Shown one piece after another: positions 43,701 through 52,456 of a stretch of DNA of 64,000 nucleotides. A program made the translations under genes and the position numbers. The DNA comes from Lichenostomus cassidix (lineage: Eukaryota > Chordata > Aves > Passeriformes > Meliphagidae), in contig CM039196.1 of assembly GCA_008360975.2 (NCBI GenBank), positions 10,706,263 to 10,770,262 on the forward strand. The letters run 5' to 3'. Below the pieces are notes generated by a model. That model did not search any database. It was not told where the DNA came from and saw only the letters and a program-made list of their open reading frames with translations. The first letter of the stretch is position 1. Every line of letters begins with the position of its first letter.

Positions 43701-44246
43701 ATTTGCCCAGGTGTTTTTTCAGAGCTGTTCCCTTTCCTTACCCAGGGATGTTGGTGTTCCTTTTTGTTTTTTTCAGGATATTGGGTAAGAAGGTTGTTGG
43801 CAAAACGGGGGAGAAACAAAAGGAAGGTTCTGGGGAAAAACCCAGTGAGAGGTGAACCCACTGGGCTGGATTAGGGTAAAAACAGCAAAAATGCTGCAGA
43901 TCAGCAGGGAGAGACTGAGGTGGCAGAAAAGCCTGACTGGCACAGGCCTGGCCTAAGTTAAACCCTGCCTTTGCACCTGGATTAAAACAAAACCAAATAT
44001 CATTCCTGACTGGCCAATTCCAGTGTTCTGGATGCTCCAAAGGCAGGAAATCAGAGCCAATCAGTGCTGTGGGGAAAATTTCACCAGGAAAACTCCTCCA
44101 CGTTGGGAAGCACTTCAGAAACAGCCACTCCAAACCCCCAGATCTTCCAGTGGGAGAAATGGTCTGAATTTCCCAATTTTCTTCCCAATCTCTCTATTTC
44201 CAATGCCTTTTCCTGGAAGAGGACTCAGGCATTGGTTTTCCACTAA
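40791..44246. other. Unique non-coding DNA
   Basis: 3.4 kb of mostly single-copy sequence. 42000-42260 is AT-rich and high-complexity (TTGCTTGATTATTTTAAAGC, GACATGACAATATTGCTGC) and may be constrained. 40824-40873 forms a 7-bp stem enclosing a T-arm-like hairpin, too short for a tRNA. No gene was recognised. Confidence 0.4.
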
Positions 44247-44325
44247 GTTATAGTGGATAATATATAAATAATAAAATATAATTTTATAATTTATAAAAAT
44301 ATATCAATTATAGTGGATAATGTAG
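44247..44325. repeat. AT-rich tract bounded by a direct repeat
   Basis: TATAGTGGATAAT occurs at both ends (near 44250 and 44310), around about 45 bp of almost pure A/T. It looks like a small local duplication. Confidence 0.7.
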
Positions 44326-44807
44326 CCTCGTGGTTCAAGGCACAGATATTTATCTTGGTTCTGAGTTCCCATCAGCTCTGATTATCCATCATGGATGTAC
44401 TGAGATTTCAGTTTAATCCCAGCTTTTACCCAGAGGAAATTGTAGCCTCTGGTGAAAATCCAGAGTGGATTTATCCTGTGGGAATGTCCTTTTAGGTGCT
44501 GAAAAACAGCAGAATTTGGCCTATTGCTTCTGGTTGAAAATACAACCAATAAAACCCAAAATTCTACTAATTTCAAAGACAAATTTCAGGACACCTTGAA
44601 AAATGAGGACACAAAGAAAAATAAGGACACCTTGAGAGCTGAAATCCTCCAGTAATCCATGAGCATCTCCCAGGCAATTCCTGCAGAGGAATAACAAGAG
44701 TGGTGGATTTGACTCCTCAGGCAGCAGAGGATAAACAGCACATTATGGAAATTTCTTATCACAGCTCCAAATCAGATCCGGCAAGAAAAGTTTTTCCAGG
44801 CAGATCT
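44326..44807. other. Unique non-coding DNA
   Basis: Single-copy sequence with a short repeated phrase (AGGACACxxxGAAAAATxAGGACAC) near 44590-44630. Confidence 0.4.
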
Positions 44808-44966
44808 TCTATATTTCCTTGTATTTCCTAGATATTCCCTTGATATTTCCCTGATATTTCCTTGAGCTTCCATTGCAGGTCTTGCAATATTTCCTTGATA
44901 TTTCCTTGATATTTCCTTGATAATTTCCTTGATATTTCCTTGATAATTTCCTCGAGCTTCCACTGC
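44808..44966. repeat. 11-12 bp tandem repeat (TTGATATTTCC) with an embedded longer duplication
   Basis: About ten copies of TTGATATTTCC or TTGATAATTTCC. A CTTGAGCTTCCATTGCAGG / CTCGAGCTTCCACTGCAGG segment occurs twice, about 85 bp apart, showing that a larger block was duplicated after the short repeat formed. Confidence 0.93.
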
Positions 44967-46239
44967 AGGTCTCACCCAAACCCACGGAGCAGCAAAAGCT
45001 TTGGATCCAAAGCTCTGCTGAGATTTTGGGTGCCATCCCCGAACCCCCTTGAAGTGGGGACACCTGCTGGAATCCCCTCTGGAAAAACACAGAGGAGGAA
45101 TTCTTGGGCTGCATTTCCCTCAGCCCACAATGTATTCCATATGCTCCCACCGTGGAGGAGAAGGGAGCTGGGGACGCCAAGTTACCTCTGGAAAATCCAT
45201 CATTCCCAGCTGGGGGGACAGGCAGGGCTTATCAGGGTTATCCCAGAGTTTCCAGCTGGAAGGAATTTACAGCCCCAGGCAGGCTGGTGGAGCAAAGGAG
45301 GGACAAAGGCTCCCCAGCAGTGCTGCCAAGCCCCGGTGGTTATCAGGGATCAGAAATCTTTGCAGCCCCTTTTTTGCTGCCCACCAAGGGCTCCTGGTGG
45401 ATCTGCTCCCTGTGGATTCCATCCGATGGGTTTTCCTTGTTCCCTTGGAAAGCACCTGGACAAAATTTGGGTTATGTGGAGCTCTGCATCTTTCTGGAGA
45501 TGCTGGCAGAGGTTTTGTCTTCTCTCTCCAAGCTCCATGCTGGGGAATCCCAAAAGCAAATCCCTCTTTCCTGCGCTCCACACCCATTTTCTGCCGGAGA
45601 ACATTCTGGAGTCTCCTCCAGCTGCAGAAGGTGGGGTGGGTTGTTCCTTGCACATCCTAAAAGCTAAATGTGCCTGGAACCCAAATGCCTGCTTGATATG
45701 TGACTTTTTTGGGATCTCACCTGGAACAAGGGGAATTTTACATCCCAAATCCACCTGCTTTTGGCAAACTGGCAGCAATCAAGTACCCAGTACAATTTTA
45801 AGACTTAAAATGCTGATAAGCATTTCAAATTTTTTTTTAAGTGCAATTTTATAGGGTTTTTAATTACCTTTCAGCAGCTTTCCCTGATATCCAGGTTTCA
45901 AACCATTGCTGAGCTCTCCCAGTCCCACATCCTCCCATGGAAAGGGTGAACTTGGCAGAGGAGAGAGCTCTGCTCAGCTCAGTGAGTTGGGAAATAGGAG
46001 GACATAAAGATAATTAATTGTTATCTAAACAATCGACTTGTTTACAATCACCTTTTATAATTAGCCTAATTGTACTAATTAACATTGATTGTTTCTATTT
46101 AGGTGGTCATTATCTAAATTGTCATCTAAACTACAGGCGGATTAGGCAGTGCTTAAAATATCCTTGTCTTTGCAGCTGATTTCTGCTTTTAAATATAGGA
46201 CTACTTATAAAACTTCAATAAACTGGAGGAAAAAAAATT
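44967..46239. other. Unique DNA with a long stop-free plus strand
   Basis: Single-copy sequence. Between 45053 and 45657 no TAA, TAG or TGA trinucleotide occurs on the plus strand in any phase, so three forward open frames (304, 203 and 187 codons) overlap. None resembles a known protein, and coding selection would clear only one frame. From about 45985 the text becomes AT-rich and regulatory-looking (annotated separately). Confidence 0.5.
45985..46200. promoter_or_regulatory. AT-rich block with GATA-, SOX- and FOX-like cores
   Basis: Contains AGATAATTAATTG, TTATCTAAACAATCG, TTGTTTAC (46038-46045), AACAAT (46028-46033), and three TATCTAAA/CATCTAAA words spread over 120 bp. The motif density and unique text suggest an enhancer. 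This is inference from motifs only. Confidence 0.35.
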
Positions 46240-46490
46240 AAATATTTCAAAAATGCTGGTTTGCCTTCAGAACAAATTTTTCTGCCTCGGATTTTTTTCC
46301 AGCTAAGTAAAAATGTCTTTTTTTGGCTTGCCTCTGGAACGACACACCCTGTATCAACCTGTGCACATGGCCTACCATTCCCAAAAAACCCCCAAAATAT
46401 CCAGTTTATCATTAACCCAGGGCTTGCAAAGTGAAAGCCAAACACGAAAACAGTGTTCATCATGAAAGGCAAAAAAATCCATGAGGACAC
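46240..46490. repeat. Direct duplication, copy A
   Basis: Shares a 250-300 bp alignment with 48668-48968 in the same orientation. Shared landmarks are CTGGTTTGCCTTCAGAACAA, TGGCTTGCCTCTGGAA, GACACACCCTGTATCAACCT, GTGCACATGGCC and TAACCCAGGGCTTGCAAAGT. By eye the copies are roughly 85-90% alike, with small indels in A-runs. It is not a repeat family I know. Confidence 0.92.
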
Positions 46491-48083
46491 AGATGGAAAA
46501 TCAGGCTTGCAATCCACTCCAGCGAATAACCAACAAAAGAATAATAACTTGAAAAACGCTGGGCTGAGCTCCACCCTGGCACAATTCCCCCCAAACCCGT
46601 GGATGTTTCCTGGATCTGAAGCCAAGCCACCCCTCTTCCCACCTCAATTCCCTGTCGCTGATCCATGGGTGTCCCAAAGATGCTGAGAGGAGGAATCTGA
46701 CGCTTGCAGAGTCGGAGTTTCGCTGGGTGAAAGCAGAAAGGCTGGGAATGGCCAAGGGATTTCTTCAAGGGCTGCCAAAAAAAAAAAAAAAGGAGATAAA
46801 AGAAAAAAAAAATACAAGCTAGAGGCTGTGCTTTCTGAGGCCACTGCCAACTTTTTAAAAGGATAATCCCAGTAGATACAGCATGAGATGACAAAAGTCC
46901 CATGCTGGAAATGCTGCCAGGTTTTTAAACATCGGCATTTAATCTCTTGGCAATAACACTGATCCAACCACGGTTTTATCTCTGCTTTTTTTATAGTCAC
47001 CAACAACATATTTGCATAAATTATAGCAGCAGCATATGGTCTGAAGAAGGTTCATTTGCTCTGCAGTTAATGGGGGCATGAAAATCTGCAACCAAAGGAC
47101 AGAAATCCATGGATGTTAGAGCTGGAATATGGACAGGGATTGGATATTTGCCAAGCACCTGACTCTGTTTCAACCTGATTTTCTTTCCAGAGCAGCAGGT
47201 GAAGGCAGCAACAGGTTAAATCCAGCTCTGCTCGGGCAAAACTCCTCCTGGCTTTTTTACAGCTGAAATTTTCCAGGATTTACTAAGAGGTTTTGAGGAG
47301 CTGGGACCCAAAAAGGCCTTAGGGCAGGGCTTTCCCAGGGAGCAGAGCAGGAAGCCAAGATCCTCATGGCACCCAGGTATGAGAGCAAGGATGAGTGGGA
47401 AGAATGGCTGTGGAACCACTGAGCTCTGAGCAAACCCTTGGAATTACTAATTTAATGCAAAACATTCCAATTTTGGCAGTATGGAGAGAGACACAACATT
47501 ATTGCAGCGCCATGACAACACAGAGGGTGACTTTGCACTGATGTAGATGTTTTTATCTGCATTTTATATCCAAAAGTATTAAACCAAGCCTAGTTTTAGC
47601 TCAGCTCAGGTGGCACTGCTGCCCCTCTGCTCCCTCCCACTCTTCCCAAGACACAAACTGCCTGTTCATCCCCGAATCCCAAAGCCCAGGCAGGCAGGAG
47701 CTGTCGGGTGACACTGCTCTCCTGTCACTTGATTTTGCTGCCTGTCCTTTCAGGAGCAGCAGGGATGAATTCCCAGAGCTGAGCCCCCTGTGGAGGGCAG
47801 GAGGGATCAAATCCTTCCCTCCATGCAGCAAAAAGCAGCAGGAGCAGGAGAACAGGAGGGCACTGAGTTTTGGAGAGGAAGAGAATGTCTGCCTCACCCA
47901 GCTGTGGCATTTCCTGTGTTTTTTGTGTGCTCAAGCAGGATTATTGATCTTTCACAAATCAATCCATGGCTGGGTCATTGATCACCTTGGAAAGGTGTGG
48001 AGCTGCTCCTGGCTTGTTCCATTGCCCTGGAGATGGGGATTTTCCACCTTGGGAAAGGGAAGTGAGTTGGGTTGGATGATTTG
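46491..48083. other. Unique non-coding DNA
   Basis: Single-copy sequence with A-runs at 46779-46792 and 46802-46811. An exact octamer ATTTGCAT lies at 47010-47017, within an AT-rich stretch (46975-47060) that also has CAACAACATATTTG and GCAGCATATGGTC (E-box). No exon was recognised. Confidence 0.4.
47010..47017 (+). promoter_or_regulatory. POU octamer motif
   Basis: ATTTGCAT, the exact octamer bound by POU-family factors, followed by AAATTA, with a CATATG E-box about 15 bp downstream. One octamer can occur by chance; the AT-rich, repeat-free surroundings make it a modest candidate. Confidence 0.3.
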
Positions 48084-48357
48084 TGTGGCTAGCACAGACC
48101 TTTCCTGTGAGAATTCTTCTCTCTCTTCTTCCTGTGTTTTATAAACAAAGATAAAGTTTGGATGTTATTAAAAACAGTTTCTGGGATGTGGACAGTTCAG
48201 GCCTGGCCAGTCAGGCCCAGGGGGAGGCTTTGAACTGACCAATCTGGGTGACCTTTGAAAAATCTATATAAGATGGAATTAAATAATAAAATCTTCTTCT
48301 TGATGCCACACTTTGAGCCTGGATCTTCTCTACTCTGCTAGTGGCTCAACAGCAACA
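48084..48357 (+). mobile_element. Solo LTR of an ERVK-like avian retrovirus, 274 bp
   Basis: Begins TGTGGCTAGCACAG and ends CTCAACAGCAACA, flanked by a perfect 6-bp duplication GATTTG (48078-48083 and 48358-48363). TATATAAG lies at 48265-48272 and AATAAA at 48285-48290. It aligns along its length with the minus-strand LTR at 22884-23125, including a block of about 40 identical bases around ATAAAGTTTGGATGTTATTA. It is about 30 bp longer because of a segment after GGCCTGG (about 48210-48230). No retroviral interior is present on either side. Confidence 0.9.
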
Positions 48358-48667
48358 GATTTGTACTCACAGGTGAGGCAAGTGGTGCCCAAGGATGCCC
48401 AAAATGGCAAAATCCAATAGGATTTTGAAGAAGAGGAGGAAAGGCTCCTTCAGAGCCAGGCAGACCCTGGAAAAGAACCCTGTGCCTTTCTTGAACTTTG
48501 TGACAGCGAATTTTTTTGCTTTTCCTCAAGATCCAGCTCCTGGAGTGGTGAAATTACAGCCCAGCTCAGATTTAAATAAAAAAGAAATAGAAGAAATGGG
48601 AAATGGTTCCCACAGTATTGTCTGGGGAGGCTGGAACAACATGAGGCTAAAAAACATCAGCAAAAAA
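48358..48667. other. Unique spacer
   Basis: Single-copy DNA between the solo LTR and duplication copy B. No feature was recognised. Confidence 0.4.
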
Positions 48668-48968
48668 CCCAAATATTTCAAACACTTTTGAAATTTTTCG
48701 AAAAATTTCTGGTTTGCCTTCAGAACAAATTTTTCTGCCTTGGATTTTTTTTTTCCCAGCTGAGTAAAAATATCTTTAGTTGGCTTGCCTCTGGAATGAC
48801 ACACCCTGTATCAACCTGTGCACATGGCCTTCCCAAAAAATCCCCCAAAATACCCAGTTTTTCATTAACCCAGGGCTTGCAAAGTGAAATCCAAACATGA
48901 AAACAAAGTGTTCATCACAGAAGGAAAAAAAAAATCCTTGGGTATGAGGAAAAAATCCATGAGGAAAA
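48668..48968. repeat. Direct duplication, copy B
   Basis: Second copy of the unit at 46240-46490, offset by about 2.45 kb. It carries an extra 20-odd bases near its start and a longer A-rich right end, with ATCCATGAGGA kept at the edge. The intervening DNA contains the solo LTR, which is absent from the duplicated unit itself. Confidence 0.92.
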
Positions 48969-49323
48969 TTTCCATGGGTTTTGCCACTCTCGCCCTCCCA
49001 AAAATCAGTCTTGGGAAGAAAAAGTAAAAATATGGTGAAGAAGATCAGATGGAGCTCTCAGAGATGTCTTCAGGACATATTTCAATACCAAATGGAGTTG
49101 GAGATTTTGAGCAGATTTTCTGTTGTATTGCACTGACAGATGGGAAAACCAAGCAGTTGCAAGCTCTCCTTCCCTTCCAGTCAAGATCGACCCAGGAATT
49201 CATTTCCCAGCACATCCAGACTTTCCTGCATGGCCAGCAGTCATAATCCCAAAATTCTTCCAAGGAAACTCTTCCAGGCTGAGCAGAGCCTGGCAAGGCC
49301 CAGGCCATGAGTCAGCTGAAGAG
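48969..49323. other. Unique non-coding DNA
   Basis: Single-copy sequence. No feature was recognised. Confidence 0.35.
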
Positions 49324-49563
49324 TTTTCCTGAATCACCAGGATTTCCAAGTCTTCCTGAATCACCAGGATCAGAGTTTTCCTGGATCAGCAGGATTTCCA
49401 AGTTTTCCTGAATCACCAGGATTTCCAAGTCTTCCTGAATCACCAGGATCAGAGTTTTCCTGGATCAGCAGGATTTCCAAGTTTTCCTGAATCACCAGTA
49501 TTTCCAAGTAAGTTTTCCTGAATCACCACGATCAGAGTTTTCCTGAATCACCAGGATCTCCAA
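49324..49563. repeat. 26-bp tandem repeat with a 79-bp higher-order unit
   Basis: About nine copies of TTTTCCTGAATCACCAGGAT followed by TTCCAAG or CAGAG. Three monomers (ending TTCCAAGTC, CAGAG, TTCCAAG with GGATCAGCAGG) form a unit that recurs exactly 79 bp later (49324 and 49403). The right end is more diverged (ACCAGTATT, ACCACGATC). Confidence 0.95.
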
Positions 49564-49778
49564 GATGCTGCCATAAACTCCTCATACATCTTCCCCCCAC
49601 TTTGAGATTTCCCTGCCACTGCTGTGGATGAAATACATGAATGGAATTAAGGAACTTTATCCATGCTGGAAATCTCAAATCTTCCAAATGGAAGGCTTTT
49701 ATGATAATTGAAGGCTACTCTGATTTATGGTGTTGTTTCTAAACAGGAATTAATTCAGTGGTAGGACTCATTGTCAGA
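49564..49778. other. Unique spacer
   Basis: Single-copy DNA. No feature was recognised. Confidence 0.35.
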
Positions 49779-49880
49779 GGAGGCTGTGGAAGCCAAGAGC
49801 ATAAATGGGTTTAAAAAGCAATTAAAAACATGGAAAGATCCATCCTGGGCAATTCTACAGAAGGATATGGATTAGATCCA
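49779..49880 (+). mobile_element. Ancient CR1-like LINE fragment
   Basis: GAGGAGGCTGTGGAAGCCAA, GAGCATAAATGGGTTTAAAA, AGCAATTAAAAACATGG and AAGATCCATCCTGGGC resemble the 3' region of an old sauropsid CR1 lineage, in which a 'gaggctgtggaagcc' phrase precedes 'aaatgggtt-aaaaag'. Diverged and truncated. Confidence 0.45.
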
Positions 49881-52430
49881 GGAGCTGGAAGGACCACAGG
49901 AGGTATCACGAGGGAATTCCATGGTTTTGCCCTCAACCTTTGCTGCTGGCACCGCAGGAGACAGGATTTTGGGAGAGATGCGTCTTTGATCTGAGCCTTT
50001 CCAAAGGCTCCAAAACATGACCTTTAACAGAGTTCCTCCTTCCAAAAGATTGTGGTTTGGGGCTGCAAGATGCAGACCTGTCTTAAAAGCTGTGTCTTCT
50101 CCATTGGGGAGATTGAGCCACAACCTCAGGTCAGGGGGTTGGGATGTTTGCCAAGCTTCAGCCTCAAGAAGGTCCTTCAAAAGCGAGTTTTCACGAAAGG
50201 AATTTTCTATGGTAGGAAACCTTGATAAACAGATGTTGCAATGTTTGGGAGAGTTTTTTGATTGCTTAAGTTGGCCATGCTTTATAAAAAAAAATAATAA
50301 ATATTCAAGGAGAATATGGACATCATCCCCTGCAGATGGATTTTCGTGCTGGCTCCTTGGAATGGCACAAACCCAGTGCTGAACGTTCACCTGGAGAGCA
50401 AAACACCTGGAATTTCCCAGAATTTCCTGGAATTTCCCAGACCTCAGCTCAGGTCCTTCTCCAGATCCTCTCTTGTGTAAATAAAGATGGGCTGAAGAGA
50501 AGCAAATTGGGTTTATTATTTATGTTTATGCATCCAGCTTTGAGGTCTTTGTCAGAATCTGTCCATCCACACAGAGGCTCCGTGGGAAAATGGGATGTGA
50601 AGCTGAGCAAATTTACAGGAATTTTTCCGAGCTGTAAATGAGGGCAAAAAATAAAAAAACACAAAGGAAAATCTGGCCCTATAATTCATGCATAGACCTT
50701 TTAGTGGGAGGGTGTTTTGCAAGGACAGAGAAATGTCATAATCAAAGCTTTCTCTTGTTTTTAAATGGAAATCAAAGGGACAATCATCTGAGAAGTCTCT
50801 CAACATATTTTAATCTCCGAAAATTTTCCACCCACTGAATTTTTGGCCAGCCCAGGCCTAGAGAGGACCTCCCTACAATGTCTGGGGCTGGCTCAAGAAA
50901 GCCTCAGCAAATAATAAATGCCAGGCTTGAGGGCACAGCGGGGTGGGATTGCACAGCACCATGAGCCCGGCAGAGTGAACAGCACAGAGGGGAGGTGACA
51001 GTCCTGGAAAAGCCACAGGAGGTGACAGGAGAGGCTGACAACAGCCAAAGTGCTGCTCCTTGCCAGTGCTCAGGTGCCTCTTTCCTGTCTGATTGCTCTC
51101 CAGCAAACAAATCCCCCTCATTTCTAAATCCAGGTGTAACCTCGATGTCCCCAGGCACCACAACAGCGACCCAGCTGCCCTGGAACCACTCGCCAAATAC
51201 AGGAAATTCTTATTTCCCTTTTCCAGGGGAATTCTGAGCGTCCAGTTTTGCCAGCAGCTGCAAGGCAGAAGCACAGAGCAGAAAATAAACCTTCTGGCAA
51301 GTGACTAACGTGGCACACAGCTGGGAAAGAAGGGATTCTAGTAAAACAAGTATTTTAGGCTCCCGAGAAGGAAGGATTGCTTTCAACTTTCCAGGCAGAT
51401 TATAGTGGCCAATTCATGGAGCATTTAGCACCTTGCCCAGCAATTTACAGGGTTTGCTCTTTTTGTTGCTGTTTTTAGCCCAAGAAAACCCTCTTGGCTC
51501 GGGAGAAGCCATGAGCTGGCACAGGTGGCACTGCTGAAGTCCTGAGGCAGCAGGACAACCTCAATAAAGCACATTTGCTCAGGCAGATGAGTCAGTTAAA
51601 GTTTCTCATGGAAAGGAACCTCAGTGCTCCTACAGTCCCAGCTTCACAGCAGCTCCTGGATTTAAAAAATTCCTGTTTGGAGAAGAAACAGGGGAGGGGG
51701 TTTTGTTTGTATGGTTGATTTCCTCCTCTGTTCCTGATTTAACACGGGACTGTGCTCATTCTGGAGGAGCTGACTTGTCCAACAACCCAAAGGCTTTCCC
51801 GAAGGCACAGCCTCCTCTCCAGGCAGCCAAGCTGAGGATTTGCCCTCTCCTCTCCCGAAATCCACGGGCCAGGCAGATCCCTTCAGCCAGGAATGCAGCC
51901 CTGTCAAATCTCAGGCTTCAAGCAGGAGATGCCCGATCTGCCCTGACCCTCTGCTCCCTCCCAGCCCTGCCGGGCTCTCGCTGATCCCTGACCCCGGGGG
52001 CCAGGCAGTGCCACTGCTGAGCCCCCATTCCTGCTGCATCCCATTTCCAGGAATCTCCATCCCACTCTAGAGGATGCCCAAATGCTCCTCTGGCCATATC
52101 CATCAGTTTTTCCCTGATGCTTTTCCCTCCTTGCTGCATGACCAAGGACAGGATTGTCTTCCATGTCAATGCTGGAGAAATCTGAAAACACTCCAGCTCT
52201 GAGCACTGCCATCCTGGCTTGCACAGAGTGCCCCAGAAGAATGCAGCTGTCTCAGCCCAGGATCATTTTTGTAAAGCAGGAGAGAGGACAGACTCTTTTC
52301 CTGATTTATTTATTCATTGCCTAGAACGGCTTGTCCACAAACATCCCAGCTTGGTTAAATCTCTGACATGTAAAACATTCCCAGAAATTCTTGCTGCCAT
52401 CCGACATGACAAATGGGGAAGACTTGGCTT
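49881..52430. other. Unique non-coding DNA
   Basis: Single-copy sequence. The 172-codon minus-strand frame (49872-50390) and others have no recognisable product. 51370-51475 is high-complexity AT-leaning text (GGCAGATTATAGTGGCC, AGCAATTTACAGGG). No repeat family was recognised. Confidence 0.4.
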
Positions 52431-52456
52431 TATTTTTTTTTTTTTTTTTTTTTTTA
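52431..52456. repeat. Poly-T run
   Basis: About 23 T residues followed by AAAGACTCC. There is no LINE or SINE body on either side that would explain it as a retroposon tail. Confidence 0.95.

Noticed and set aside
44940..45854. 304-codon plus-strand open frame as a gene
   Set aside because: All three forward frames are open through its centre and the translation resembles no family. The left part reads through a short tandem repeat. Kept as a compositional finding only.
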